From: Microcoleus vaginatus HSN003
GTDB taxonomy: Bacteria > Cyanobacteriota > Cyanobacteriia > Cyanobacteriales > Microcoleaceae
DNA: 64,000 nucleotides
Direction: 5' to 3'
Assembly: GCF_022701255.1 (NCBI RefSeq)
Contig: NZ_CP031705.1
Location: forward strand, 62,001-126,000
Below the pieces are notes generated by a model. It was not told where the DNA came from. It searched no databases and saw only the letters and a list, made by a program, of their open reading frames with translations. Shown in pieces: positions 36,902 to 46,026 of this stretch. Made by a program: the position numbers and the translations under genes. The first letter of the stretch is position 1, and every line of letters starts with the position of its first letter.

Positions 36902-37504
36902 CTAAGCCGCAGCCAAATTTGCTGCTGCGAAATCCCAGTTAGCCAAATTATCCAAGAAATTAGTAATGTAGTCGGGACGGCGGTTTTGGAAATCCAAATA
37001 ATAAGCGTGTTCCCACACATCCAAAGTCAGCAACGGAGTTTGGCCGTGTACTACCGGGGTGTCAGCGTTGGCAGTTTTGGTAACTTTCAAAGTACCGTTG
37101 TCCACAACCAGCCAAGCCCAGCCGCTACCGAACTGAGTTGTCGCAGCAGTCTTGAATTCTTCTTTGAATTTGTCAAAGCTGCCGAAGTCGGCGTTGATTT
37201 TGTCAGCTAAAGCTCCTGTAGGAGTGCCGCCGCCACCCGGTTTGAGGGAATTCCAGAAAAAATTGTGGTTCCAAACTTGACCTGCATTGTTAAAAATGCC
37301 TGCTTTGGATGGGTCTTTAGCAGATTCCTTGACAATTTCTTCAAGGGATTTGCTCGCCATTTCAGTCCCTTCAATCAGTTTATTCAGATTGGTGACGTAA
37401 GCAGCGTGGTGCTTGTCGTGGTGGAACGAAAACGTGTTGGCCGACATATGAGCTGGTTCTAAGGCGTCAGCGGCGAAGGGTAATGGTGCGAGTTCAAATG
37501 CCAT
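36902..37504 (-). CDS. sodB: Iron superoxide dismutase
   Basis: A 200-residue enzyme from ATG 37504, the usual SodB start (MAFELAPLPF); an ATG at 37582 would add a non-conserved 26 residues. Metal-binding blocks: HHDKHHAAYV near 28, NNAGQVWNHNFFW near 75, and DVWEHAYYLDFQNRRPDY near 160. The PTGALADKINADFGSFDKFK and GSGWAWLV stretches fit the cyanobacterial Fe-SOD, not the Mn-SOD. It dismutates superoxide in the cytosol. No leader peptide. The start has no strong SD and the upstream region is AT-rich. Confidence 0.94.
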   Translation of the reverse strand: MAFELAPLPFAADALEPAHMSANTFSFHHDKHHAAYVTNLNKLIEGTEMASKSLEEIVKESAKDPSKAGIFNNAGQVWNHNFFWNSLKPGGGGTPTGALADKINADFGSFDKFKEEFKTAATTQFGSGWAWLVVDNGTLKVTKTANADTPVVHGQTPLLTLDVWEHAYYLDFQNRRPDYITNFLDNLANWDFAAANLAAA

Positions 37505-37879
37505 GGTGTTCAATCCTCTCTGGATTACTTTGGGTTTTTCGGTTGACTTGGTGGCTTTTGTATGATTAAAGCCGAGAGTCACTAACTTGAGTTTATCAAG
37601 CTGTGGTAAATAATTCTTTACAATTTTCCTATTTTATAGCAGTTGCAGCATTTCAGCATTCAGACTTCTATTTTTTAGATATCCAAGCTACTTATTGCAG
37701 GCCTCAGATAGCATAAACTCTCGCTAAATGTCAAGCCACCATGGATGCAAATAAAAGTGTGTGTGAAATTGTCAACCCCTCGAAATTTTATGAGATTGAT
37801 AAATAGATTAAACCTGTAAATTTTCAAAGATTAGCCTAAGTTCAATTAAGCTGTAAGAAAGTCAAACCAGTTGCAGGAT

Positions 37880-38425
37880 ATGTCACTCGAAAAGCGTTTA
37901 AACAACTCGTCCAGTCACGCCCCTCAATGGTTGAATTTGCAATTAATTGTCACCGCTCTGGAAACAGTCCAAGACTTAATTGTAATTTCTCTATGTATTG
38001 GTTTGTTTTGTTTCATGGTACTCGAACTGCGAGAAATGTTTTTCTCGCTGCTGCCTCCTTTGAATTTTCAGGAAGTGACGGCAGACATTCTATTTTTATT
38101 GGTTTTAGTGGAATTATTTCGGCTGCTAATTATTTATTTACAAGAGCAGCGGGTTTCGATAGGTGTGGCTGTGGAAGTTTGTATAGTATCTGTTTTGCGA
38201 GAAGTTATCGTGCGGGGAGTGCTGGAAACTCCCTGGGTTCAAATATTATCAACAGGCGCTTTTTTGCTAGTTTTGGGAGTGTTGTTGGTAGTCCGAGTTT
38301 GGTTGCCACCAACCTTCGAGGGAATTGACCCGGAACGCCGCCTTGCTAGCAGAAATAGAAAATTTTCCGAGCCTGAATATTCTTCCGATTCTGTTGCCAT
38401 CAATAGGCAGTTTAATTCTCATTGA
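37880..38425 (+). CDS. PsiE-like membrane protein
   Basis: A 181-residue protein from ATG 37880 (TTG 37871 is also in frame). Four membrane segments are likely: ~22-50 (IVTALETVQDLIVISLCIGLFCFMVLEL), ~67-85, ~90-115 and ~125-148. The LELREMFFSLLPPLNFQEVTADILFLLVLVELFRLLIIYL block matches the phosphate-starvation-inducible PsiE family, whose role is unknown. The C-terminal ~35 residues are polar. AGGA is only one base before the ATG, so the RBS is unusual. Confidence 0.75.
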   Translation: MSLEKRLNNSSSHAPQWLNLQLIVTALETVQDLIVISLCIGLFCFMVLELREMFFSLLPPLNFQEVTADILFLLVLVELFRLLIIYLQEQRVSIGVAVEVCIVSVLREVIVRGVLETPWVQILSTGAFLLVLGVLLVVRVWLPPTFEGIDPERRLASRNRKFSEPEYSSDSVAINRQFNSH

Positions 38426-38507
38426 GTATGGCGGGACAGGCGATTTTAGATTTTAGATTTACTCTGATATTGCTTGTCACGTTACCAGCCATCATTTCCT
38501 GTAAAAC

Positions 38508-38628
38508 TGAGATGTTGCACCATTGTCAAGAACGGGCAAGATGCCCGTTCCACAAAGAGTAGATTTTCTTGTGGGGTGGGCATCCTGCCCTCCCAAAAAA
38601 GGATTATTGAGAATGGTGCAAGATGTGA
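38508..38628. mobile_element. Second 121-bp family B miniature element
   Basis: The left end TGAGATGTTGCACCATTGTC and right end GAGAATGGTGCAAGATGTGA match the ends of the element at 27608-27728, the core GTGGGGTGGGCATCCTGCCC is the same, and the length is identical. The left terminal repeat has diverged at two positions, so this copy is probably older. No clear target duplication is visible. Confidence 0.8.
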
Positions 38629-38649
38629 GGTCAAATCAACCTGATAACG

Positions 38650-38707
38650 TTTGTAGTGAGGACTAAAATCCTCTGAAAATACCGAGGACTTTAGTCCTCA
38701 CTACAAA
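38650..38707. repeat. Near-perfect 58-bp palindrome, GGACT..AGTCC family
   Basis: TTTGTAGTGAGGACTAAAAT and its complement ending ACTTTAGTCCTCACTACAAA form about 24 bp of stem around a short loop. It lies between convergent genes and directly follows the family B element by 21 bases. It may be a bidirectional terminator. Confidence 0.8.
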
Positions 38708-38758
38708 TACAATTCATCAGTAATTCCCACTTATTAAAATCTAAAATCTAAAATGGTA

Positions 38759-39310
38759 TTACCCGTTTGCCTGCAATTCCTCCAAGCGAGCCAACACTTC
38801 TTTTGAGTGAATCGCCGGATTGATCTTCACAAAAGTTTCCCGCAAAATACCTTCAGGGTCAATAATAAAACTGTGGCGCGCCGAGATAAAACTCATCCAA
38901 GAACCGTAAGCTTTACTCACTTTACCGTCGGTATCAGCTAACAGCGGAAATTTCAAACCTTCGGAATCGCAAAATTCCGCATGAGAATCGACATCATCAG
39001 CACTAATGCCGATAATTTGAGTATTCTTTGCTAAGTATTTCGGCAAGTCTTGCTGAAATCGACGCGCTTCGATGGTACAACCGGATGTAAAGTCTTTCGG
39101 ATAGAAATAGACTACCAGCCACTTACCGCGATAATCGGAGAGGGAGACTTGTCCGTCGCCGCTGTTTGTTGGCAAAGAAAACTCCGGCGCTGGTTGATTT
39201 ACCGGAGGAAGCTTGCCGCCGAGGGCAAATGCAGGTGTGGCAAAATTGAAACTTAGAAAAACTAGACAAATTGCCAATAAAGTGGTAAAAAAGTTGCGAC
39301 GAGACATCAT
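38759..39310 (-). CDS. PrxQ/BCP-type peroxiredoxin with export signal
   Basis: A 183-residue protein. The N-terminus (MSRRNFFTTLLAICLVFLSFNFATPAFA) is a signal peptide with a twin-arginine-like RR. The peroxiredoxin domain carries the peroxidatic cysteine in DFTSGCTIEARRF (Cys78). A second cysteine (AEFCDSEG near 121) is not at the usual five-residue spacing of PrxQ, so the resolving partner is uncertain. It reduces hydroperoxides, here probably in the thylakoid lumen or periplasm. Divergent from the cyclophilin-RTX gene across 119 bases. Confidence 0.88.
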   Translation of the reverse strand: MMSRRNFFTTLLAICLVFLSFNFATPAFALGGKLPPVNQPAPEFSLPTNSGDGQVSLSDYRGKWLVVYFYPKDFTSGCTIEARRFQQDLPKYLAKNTQIIGISADDVDSHAEFCDSEGLKFPLLADTDGKVSKAYGSWMSFISARHSFIIDPEGILRETFVKINPAIHSKEVLARLEELQANG

Positions 39311-39429
39311 AAATTTAGAAGTAGAACTGTACTTAACACAAGTTTACAGTTTTCTGATTAAATGGGTAGGGGCAATTCGCGGATTGCTTCTAAAACCCCA
39401 ATATCACTCACTCAAATAGCAATTTACCC

Positions 39430-40767
39430 ATGAGCGCTGCACTCCCGTTAACAGGCAAAGTTATAGTAGTCCAGGTAATTAACGGTCAACCCGTTGTGAT
39501 CGAAGTAGACGGCACTAATGCCCCGATTACTGGAGGAAATTTTGTTGACTTAGTTGAACGCGGCATTTACGACGGGGTGATGTTTCACCGAGTTGTGCGC
39601 CAGCCAGAGCCTTTTGTGGTGCAAGGAGGCGATCCGCGCAGCAGAGATACTACAATTCCAGCCAGTCAATTGGGAACGGGTAGTTTTATTGACCCGGATA
39701 CCAATCAGCCGCGTTTTATTCCTTTGGAAATTAAGTCGCAAGGGGCCGGGCAACCTGTTTACAACCAAGTTGTAACCCAGACGCCGCAGTTGCAGCACAC
39801 TCGCGGGGCCGTGGCAATGGCTCGTTCTAATCCTTTGGATTCGGCTTCTTCGCAGTTTTATTTTGCTTTGGATGATTTGCCATTTTTGGATGGTAATTAT
39901 GCTGTTTTTGGCAACGTTATTGGAGGTTTTGAAACGGTGAATGCGGTGCAGCAGGGCGATCGCATTTCAACCGCAAAAGTCATTCAAGGAATCGTCCCCA
40001 GTCGGGTTTCTAGCATCATTACCGATGTTGATTTCCTCAACGATTCCATTAACTTTACCAATTTTGTAAATCTGCCTTTGCGAGCCCTCAGATTGGCCAA
40101 CACCTCGAACAACTATCAAGTCACTTCCCAAGACTATGAGCAAAATCCCGGCGGTGTAGTGGGAGGTAGCGCAAACGATCGCATCGTCGGTTCACCCACT
40201 GATGATGCAATTAATGGCAGCCAAGGCAACGATACCCTCACCGGCGAAGCAGGCGACGAGTTTTTGCGAGGCGGCAAAGGTAACGACTCCATTAGCGGTG
40301 GTGTTGACAACGATATTATCAACGGAAATCTCGGCGACGATAATCTCAATGGGGATGCTGGTAACGACTTTTTGCGAGGTGGCAGAGGAAACGATGTTTT
40401 AATCGGCGGCGATGGTAACGATATTTTAATCGGCGATATTGGCAGCGATACTCTCACCGGCGGTGGCGGTACTGATACGTTTGTTCTGGTTACGGGTGAA
40501 AATCTGGAGTTGGATGCGGCGAGCGATATAATTCTTGATTTTAGGCCCGAAGATGGCGATCGTATTGGCTTAACCAGCGGTTTATCCAACACCTCATTCA
40601 CCCAATCTGGCAGCAACACACTCATTCAATTTGGAGGAGCTACTTTGGCTGTCGTTCAAAATGCCGCCCCCGCAGCAGTTCAAAATGCTGCTTTTGGAAT
40701 TAACTTTTCTACTGCTTTCCTTGCCGATAACTTGCCTTCCAGAGACGCCGCCTTGAGTATTGGCTAA
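39430..40767 (+). CDS. Cyclophilin-type PPIase fused to RTX calcium-binding repeats
   Basis: A 445-residue fusion. Residues ~10-200 are a cyclophilin PPIase with VMFHRVVRQPEPFVVQGGDP near 53, RGAVAMARSNPLDSASSQFYFAL near 125, and FLDGNYAVFGNVIGGFETV. Residues ~238-360 hold about ten glycine-rich RTX nonapeptides (GGSANDRIVGS, GNDTLTGEAGDEFLRGGKGN), a calcium-binding beta roll. The last ~85 residues (TDTFVLVTGENL..., ILDFRPEDGDRIGL) form the C-terminal cap of serralysin-type repeats. RTX proteins are generally exported by type I secretion without an N-terminal signal, and none is seen, so an extracellular foldase is inferred. Confidence 0.85.
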   Translation: MSAALPLTGKVIVVQVINGQPVVIEVDGTNAPITGGNFVDLVERGIYDGVMFHRVVRQPEPFVVQGGDPRSRDTTIPASQLGTGSFIDPDTNQPRFIPLEIKSQGAGQPVYNQVVTQTPQLQHTRGAVAMARSNPLDSASSQFYFALDDLPFLDGNYAVFGNVIGGFETVNAVQQGDRISTAKVIQGIVPSRVSSIITDVDFLNDSINFTNFVNLPLRALRLANTSNNYQVTSQDYEQNPGGVVGGSANDRIVGSPTDDAINGSQGNDTLTGEAGDEFLRGGKGNDSISGGVDNDIINGNLGDDNLNGDAGNDFLRGGRGNDVLIGGDGNDILIGDIGSDTLTGGGGTDTFVLVTGENLELDAASDIILDFRPEDGDRIGLTSGLSNTSFTQSGSNTLIQFGGATLAVVQNAAPAAVQNAAFGINFSTAFLADNLPSRDAALSIG

Positions 40768-40869
40768 CTTTAACAAGACTGACGCAATAATTATAGGTGT
40801 AGGGTGCTCTTCGGTGCACCTTACCTGATTATCAATTGGCAATCGCCAATTGCCAATTGCCAAATTGAA

Positions 40870-41649
40870 CTAATACCATAGTTTGGGAATTTTAGAAACT
40901 GCCTCTTGATAAGAATCAATTCTCCCCTGCTGCTTAAAAAGCCCTGCCGCTTTCTGAAAATCCTCAAATGCTCCCTGAACCTCTCTCAATTTATATCTAG
41001 TCACTCCTCGGTTGAAGTAAGCTTTAGCAAAATCGCGATCGAGGCGAATTGCTGACTCAAAATCAGCTAGTGCTGCCAGGGAATTTTGCATTTGCAGGCG
41101 GATAGCACCTCGGTTAAAGTAAGCTTGGGTTAAATTGGGGTTGAGCAGGAGTGCCGAGGTGTAATCTGCGATCGCCGCAGTATAATCTTTTAAACGAGTC
41201 AGCATAAACCCCCGATTGCTGTAATACTTGGCTCGGTAAGGATTGAGTTCGATGGCTGTAGTTAAATCTGCGATCGCAGATTGTTTGTAGCCTAATTTGT
41301 AGCGGGCCACACCGCGATCATTGTAAGCGGGCGCGAATTGCGGATTAATGTTAATTGTGGCAGTAAAATTTTTAATAGCGCCGTGCAAGTCTTGTTGTTC
41401 GAGATTTTTTAAACCCTGAGTGTAAAACTTTTTGGTACTAACTTTTATATTTGCCTCTTGTCGGGATTCAGCTTGCTCCCCCGAAAATACGCCTGCAATA
41501 TTAGTAAATCCCAAAGATTCGATCGAATTGACAATAGTTGTAACAACTAATTGGGTGGGGAGAAGGGGAATAGTAGGCATGGGAGAAGTGTTTTTCAACT
41601 GTATGCTGTTATTTTCCTCCATACTTGAGCTATGGGCAGTGATATCCAT
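40870..41649 (-). CDS. Tetratricopeptide-repeat (TPR) protein
   Basis: A 259-residue protein. From ~residue 78 there are five TPR-like repeats (LKNLEQQDLHGAIKNFTATI, YNDRGVARYKLGYKQSAIAD, YYSNRGFMLTRLKDYTAAIA, YFNRGAIRLQMQNSLAALAD, YFNRGVTRYKLREVQGAFED). The first ~65 residues are not TPR (SMPTIPLLPTQLVVTTIVNSIES) and may be variable. No clean signal peptide, so the cell location is uncertain. A scaffold role is inferred. ATG 41649 chosen as the longest start with a local ORF. Confidence 0.85.
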   Translation of the reverse strand: MDITAHSSSMEENNSIQLKNTSPMPTIPLLPTQLVVTTIVNSIESLGFTNIAGVFSGEQAESRQEANIKVSTKKFYTQGLKNLEQQDLHGAIKNFTATININPQFAPAYNDRGVARYKLGYKQSAIADLTTAIELNPYRAKYYSNRGFMLTRLKDYTAAIADYTSALLLNPNLTQAYFNRGAIRLQMQNSLAALADFESAIRLDRDFAKAYFNRGVTRYKLREVQGAFEDFQKAAGLFKQQGRIDSYQEAVSKIPKLWY

Positions 41650-42173
41650 ACTCTCAGGAACGTGATAAGTTTGATGCGATTGGGTGATGCTGAGGCTGGA
41701 ATTGTGTGATGAAAGTTGGGCTTAGTTAGTGATGCCGATCGCAATTAACAACAATTGCGTCTAGAACCCTTTAAATATAAGGCTTGTAGGCTAGAGTATC
41801 GGTTTCTTGATTCCCATGTTGAGCAGTTTATACCAGGATTGTTTGCAGGTATGCCCCTGGGGAAGCGATCGCAACTGCCTGCTGCAAGTATTACTTTGTA
41901 GCGATATTGCACTGGTAAATCTTGATCGAACTTGCGGTTATCTTATACCAGGTTTATAGGAAAAATATTAGTTTGGCAGCGAGGCATCTGTGAAGCAACC
42001 GGGTTTCTAGCTCAAAGCGCGTCTAAGACGGGCTGAGTTAAGTTTGTACCTGCGACCACCCTGATTAACCTTTCACTACACTAATATTTTTGAGTAATCT
42101 TGCTGAGGGAAGTTGCCGATTATTTGCTATGCTTTGATTAGACATCAATAATTTATGGCGCAAATTAGTGGCA
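41650..42173. other. Spacer without a recognisable gene
   Basis: About 520 bases between a minus-strand TPR gene and a plus-strand pentapeptide gene. One AACCGGGTTTCT motif is at about 41998-42010. The rest, including 41730-41990, shows no gene, hairpin or repeat that I can support. Promoters for both neighbours must lie here. Confidence 0.4.
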
Positions 42174-42890
42174 ATGAAAAAAGTTATGAGGTTGAAAACT
42201 TTCTTCGCTGCGGTGTGGGCGATCGTCCTGTTCACTCTCTACTTAACTCCTCCTGTGATGGCCGCGAATGCGGAGGATTTGAGTCAGCTATTAAAGGAGA
42301 ATTGGTGCGTCAGTTTTTTGTGGAAACAGTGCGATTTGAGCGCAGTCGATTTGCGGGGAGCCAATCTCCAAGAAGCCCATTTGAGCGGCGCTAATTTGTC
42401 CGGCGCTAATTTGTCCGGTGCTAACTTAAAAAATGCTGACCTTTCTGACGCAAACCTCAGCGGCGCTAATTTAGCAAATGCTGATATTTTAGGCACGGAT
42501 CTCAGTCGAGCCAATTTGAGAGAAGCTAATTTCAACTACACCAAATTGTGGGATGCTAATCTGACTTTGGCAAATCTGAGCGGCGCCAATTTAGAGGATG
42601 CTAATGTCATAGATTCTAGACTTTGGGGAAGCAATCTTACCCAAGCTAATTTAACGGATGCGACGCTGCACGGTGCTGACTTGCAATATGCTAATTTGGC
42701 AGACACTAATTTAACAGGTGCTGACTTGCACAGCTTCTTTTTCCGAGGTTCCAAACAAGTCACAAATTTGAGCAATGCTAATTTAGAAGGCGCTATTTTA
42801 ACGGGAGCAAATCTCAGAGGTGCGGTGCTGGCAGGGGCAATAATGCCAGACGGCTCTATTAATGAAGAAAGTGGCTTTAATTTAAAGTAG
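42174..42890 (+). CDS. Exported pentapeptide-repeat protein
   Basis: A 238-residue protein from ATG 42174 (GTG 42168 also in frame). A signal peptide is clear (MKKVMRLKTFFAAVWAIVLFTLYLTPPVMA). After a short linker with two cysteines (NWCVSFLWKQCDL), about 25 to 30 tandem A(N/D)L.G pentapeptides run from residue ~56 to 225, including DLRGANLQEAHLSGANLSGANLSG. These fold as a right-handed quadrilateral beta helix. Functions in cyanobacteria are mostly unknown. Four units (around 42385-42420) repeat almost identically, hinting at slippage. Confidence 0.87.
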   Translation: MKKVMRLKTFFAAVWAIVLFTLYLTPPVMAANAEDLSQLLKENWCVSFLWKQCDLSAVDLRGANLQEAHLSGANLSGANLSGANLKNADLSDANLSGANLANADILGTDLSRANLREANFNYTKLWDANLTLANLSGANLEDANVIDSRLWGSNLTQANLTDATLHGADLQYANLADTNLTGADLHSFFFRGSKQVTNLSNANLEGAILTGANLRGAVLAGAIMPDGSINEESGFNLK

Positions 42891-42974
42891 AGTTAAATTC
42901 AAGTCTGCTTGGAGAATTTCAACAACAGGCTTTCGGGCCGATTTCGCAGTCAATGAATTATCTGGTGCAATAGA

Positions 42975-43142
42975 CTGCGCCCGTTGCCAACAGCTTGTTG
43001 AGGATGCTGTCAAGATATTAATTTAAATCAGGGTGCGATCGACCTTTTGACTCCCAAGCTGCGCCCGTTGCCAACAGCTTGTTGAGAATGCTTTCAACAT
43101 ATTAATTTAAACCAGGGTGCGATCGACCTTTTAACTGCCAAC
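42975..43142. repeat. 84-bp direct tandem duplication
   Basis: A unit starting CTGCGCCCGTTGCCAACAGC and ending near GATCGACCTTTTGACTCCC (42975-43058) is repeated at 43059-43142 with about ten differences. It lies downstream of the pentapeptide gene and encodes nothing obvious. Confidence 0.8.
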
Positions 43143-43235
43143 CAGTAAATATCGCTAAAATCTTAAATTTCAAACCGAACCTGCGCGCATCTGTTACAAT
43201 TTTCAACAAACCCAGAACAGCCCCGCACCTGAAGT

Positions 43236-43558
43236 CGCCTGCCTAGGGATACAAGCCCCCGACAGGAGTCGTGAAGAGCAAAAAAATTAGATATTTAGTT
43301 TAAACTCCCAGATTCATCTGTAGAGTTAATCTAAAATCTAAAATCTAAAATCGCTCGACTGTCGAGTCAATCTAAAATCTAAAATCTAAAATCTAAAATC
43401 TAAAATCTAAAATCGCTCGACTGTGGAAAGCAAAAAAATTAGATATTTAGTTTAAACTCCCAGATTCATCTGTAGAGTCAATCTAAAATCTAAAATCTAA
43501 AATCTAAAATCGATCGACTGTGGAGTCAATCTAAAATCTAAAATCTAAAATCTAAAAT
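43236..43558. repeat. Composite of spacer repeat and TCTAAAA heptamer arrays
   Basis: The ~90-bp repeat also seen (inverted) at 17914-18004 occurs at 43236-43330 and in shortened form at 43433-43490. Each copy is joined to a run of 4-6 TCTAAAA units, interspersed with a CGCTCGACTGT or CGATCGACTGT linker. The last array ends at 43558, immediately before the ccdA start at 43565. Confidence 0.85.
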
Positions 43559-43564
43559 CGACTG

Positions 43565-44296
43565 ATGGAAACCCTGCAAACCCAACTTTACGAAATCGCA
43601 CAATTTGCTAATAATTTAGTAAATACTCAACTGACAAACCTCAGTTTAGTCAGCGTCGGAGTCATCTTTCTGGCAGGGTTGCTAACGAGCTTAACGCCCT
43701 GTATGCTTTCAATGTTGCCGATCACGATCGGCTACATCGGCGGATACGAAGCAAAAAGTCGCCTGCAAGCTGCAGCCCAGTCTGCGTGGTTTTCCCTGGG
43801 ATTGGCCACTACCCTTGCGGGTTTAGGCATTGTAGCATCATTCGCGGGACAAGTTTACGGCAAAATTGGCCTGGGTTTGCCGATTCTTGTCAGCATTATT
43901 GCTATTCTAATGGGGCTAAATTTACTCGAAGCTTTACCCTTGCAAATGCCGTCTTTCGATGCTGTGGGGTGGGTGCCGAAAGATTTGCCGGCGGGGGTGC
44001 GATCGTACTTATTGGGCTTAACTTTTGGTTTGGTAGCGTCTCCCTGCAGCACTCCTGTTTTAGCTACACTCTTAGCTTGGGTTTCCAAAACGGGAGATAC
44101 AGTTTTAGGTGGTGTGTTGCTGCTGTTTTATGCTGCTGGCTACGTCGCTCCGCTGATTATAGCAGGTACTTTCACTGCTAGCATTAAAAAGTTGTTAGAA
44201 TTACGTCGGTGGTCGAGTTGGATTACTCCTGTTAGCGGTGTTTTGCTAGTAGGATTTGGCGTTTTCTCTCTGCTTTCCCGCCTCCTTCCCGCTTAA
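43565..44296 (+). CDS. ccdA: Cytochrome c biogenesis protein CcdA
   Basis: A 243-residue membrane protein with about six membrane segments. The two conserved cysteines lie in LTPCMLSMLPITIGYIGGYE (segment 1) and SPCSTPVLATLLAWVSKTGD (segment 4), as in CcdA/DsbD. It moves electrons from cytoplasmic thioredoxin across the thylakoid or plasma membrane to keep apocytochrome thiols reduced for haem attachment (system II). ATG 43565 follows the heptamer array with no SD. ccs1 is encoded next, 318 bases later. Confidence 0.92.
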   Translation: METLQTQLYEIAQFANNLVNTQLTNLSLVSVGVIFLAGLLTSLTPCMLSMLPITIGYIGGYEAKSRLQAAAQSAWFSLGLATTLAGLGIVASFAGQVYGKIGLGLPILVSIIAILMGLNLLEALPLQMPSFDAVGWVPKDLPAGVRSYLLGLTFGLVASPCSTPVLATLLAWVSKTGDTVLGGVLLLFYAAGYVAPLIIAGTFTASIKKLLELRRWSSWITPVSGVLLVGFGVFSLLSRLLPA

Positions 44297-44613
44297 GTTT
44301 AGTAGTAAGGACTTGAGTCTTTATTTAAAGATATAACAATCTCTACTGAATGGGTGAATTAAGTTTTTTTTTACGAACCGCGAAGACGCGAAGAACACGA
44401 AGGAAGAAAGAAAGAAAAGAGAAAGAATTCATAATTGATTGAAACTTGCTCGATAAAAACAATAATATTTTATTCATTTTTTGTTTTTCCCTCCTCTTTC
44501 TTCCTTCTCCCTTCTTCCATCCGTTACATCCGTTACACAATCCGTTGCCGAACTTCCTTCCATCCGTTACATCCGTTACACAATCCGTTGCCGAACTTTC
44601 TTCATAATTACCA
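44297..44613. repeat. Spacer with a half palindrome and a 43-bp tandem duplication
   Basis: A half copy of the GGACT..AGTCC family is at about 44303-44330. A unit beginning CCGTTACATCCGTTACACAA is repeated 43 bases apart (44521 and 44564). A CGCGAAGACGCGAAGAACAC stretch near 44380 is another common spacer motif. No gene is seen. Confidence 0.65.
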
Positions 44614-46026
44614 ATGACATCAAAAGAAGTATTTCTATCCAAGCTCTCAAACTGGGCGACTGCCCCTCAAAGGTTTTTCAAGCGAGAAATCTTGCCGGTG
44701 CTAGCAGATTTGCGACTGGCAATTATCTTGCTGCTGGCGATCGCATTTTTTAGCATTTCCGGCACTGTCATTGAACAAGGCCAATCAGTACCCTTTTACC
44801 AATCTAACTATCCAGAACACCCGGCTTTGTTCGGCTTCCTAACTTGGAAAGTTGTGCTAATTGCAGGACTAGACCACGTATACCGCACTTGGTGGTTTTT
44901 GTCAATCCTAATTTTGTTCGGCAGCAGCTTAACAGCTTGTACTTTTACACGACAATTTCCCGCATTAAAAGCCGCACGCCGCTGGAAATTTTATGAAGAA
45001 CCAAAGCAGTTTGAAAAGTTAGCTCTCAGTGCGGAATTAGAAACAGTTGGTTTAAGTTCGTTAGAACAACTTTTGCAGCAAAAAAACTACCGCATATTTC
45101 GAGAAGGCGAAAAAGTTTATGCTCGCAAGGGAATAATTGGTAAAATCGGCCCGATTATTGTTCACGCCAGTATGCTAATTATTTTAGCTGGGTCGATGTG
45201 GGGCGCGATGACGGGATTTCTCGGTCAAGAAATGGTTCCCAGCGGCGAAACTTTTCAGGTGCAGAATATCCTGGATGCGGGGCCTTGGGCGGGGCCGCAA
45301 ATACCGAAGGATTGGTCGATGCGAGTTAATCGGTTCTGGATAGATTATACTCCCGAGGGCGGCATCGACCAATTTTACTCAGACCTGTCAGTTTTGGACA
45401 AAACAGGCCAAGAAGTCGATCGCAAAACCATTCACGTTAACGAGCCCCTCAGATACCGGGGAGTCACATTTTATCAAGCAGATTGGGCAATAGCCGCCCT
45501 GCGAGTTCGCCTCAACAAAAGCCCTGTTTTACAATTGCCAATGGCTCAGTTAGACACCCAAGGTAAAGGCAGAATTTGGGGTGCTTGGATTCCGACAAAA
45601 CCAGATTTGAGTGCGGGAGTTTCTCTGCTAGCAAAAGACTTGCAAGGAACGATGTTAGTGTACGGTACGGATGGCAAATTGTTAACTACTGTTCGCGCCG
45701 GCACAGCGGTGGAAGTTAACGGAGTGATGCTGACAATTGACGAAGTTGTAGGCAGTACGGGATTGCAAATTAAAGCTGATCCGGGAATTCCAATAGTTTA
45801 TACTGGCTTCGGGTTGCTAATGCTCAGCGTGCTGATGAGCTATCTGTCTCACTCCCAGATTTGGGCTTTGGAAAAGGACGGCAAACTATACGTCGGCGGG
45901 CGCACTAATCGCGCTCAGGTGACTTTTGAAAGAGAAGTTGTGGAGATTTTGGACAAGTTAGCCGAATCGAAAACAGCAGAGGAAAAAAGTGCGCTCGCGC
46001 CGACTTCTGTTGCAAGTCAAAGCTAA
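44614..46026 (+). CDS. ccs1: Cytochrome c biogenesis protein Ccs1 (ResB-like)
   Basis: A 470-residue ResB-type protein, partner of CcsA in system II haem delivery. Membrane segments are at ~28-50 ([22 protein letters not shown]), ~85-108 ([19 protein letters not shown]), ~178-200 ([19 protein letters not shown]) and ~390-412 ([21 protein letters not shown]), with a large lumenal loop between the third and fourth. Conserved signatures include [11 protein letters not shown] and [19 protein letters not shown]. It follows ccdA on the same strand, which fits a shared role. Confidence 0.92.
   Translation: MTSKEVFLSKLSNWATAPQRFFKREILPVLADLRLAIILLLAIAFFSISGTVIEQGQSVPFYQSNYPEHPALFGFLTWKVVLIAGLDHVYRTWWFLSILILFGSSLTACTFTRQFPALKAARRWKFYEEPKQFEKLALSAELETVGLSSLEQLLQQKNYRIFREGEKVYARKGIIGKIGPIIVHASMLIILAGSMWGAMTGFLGQEMVPSGETFQVQNILDAGPWAGPQIPKDWSMRVNRFWIDYTPEGGIDQFYSDLSVLDKTGQEVDRKTIHVNEPLRYRGVTFYQADWAIAALRVRLNKSPVLQLPMAQLDTQGKGRIWGAWIPTKPDLSAGVSLLAKDLQGTMLVYGTDGKLLTTVRAGTAVEVNGVMLTIDEVVGSTGLQIKADPGIPIVYTGFGLLMLSVLMSYLSHSQIWALEKDGKLYVGGRTNRAQVTFEREVVEILDKLAESKTAEEKSALAPTSVASQS

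Noticed and set aside
40202-40402. Overlapping frames within the RTX region
   Set aside because: They are alternate-frame reads of the repetitive RTX coding DNA; the main frame has clear cyclophilin and RTX domains.
43236-43558. Possible CRISPR array because of regular repeats
   Set aside because: Units are 7 bp TCTAAAA heptamers without spacers, and no cas genes are present.
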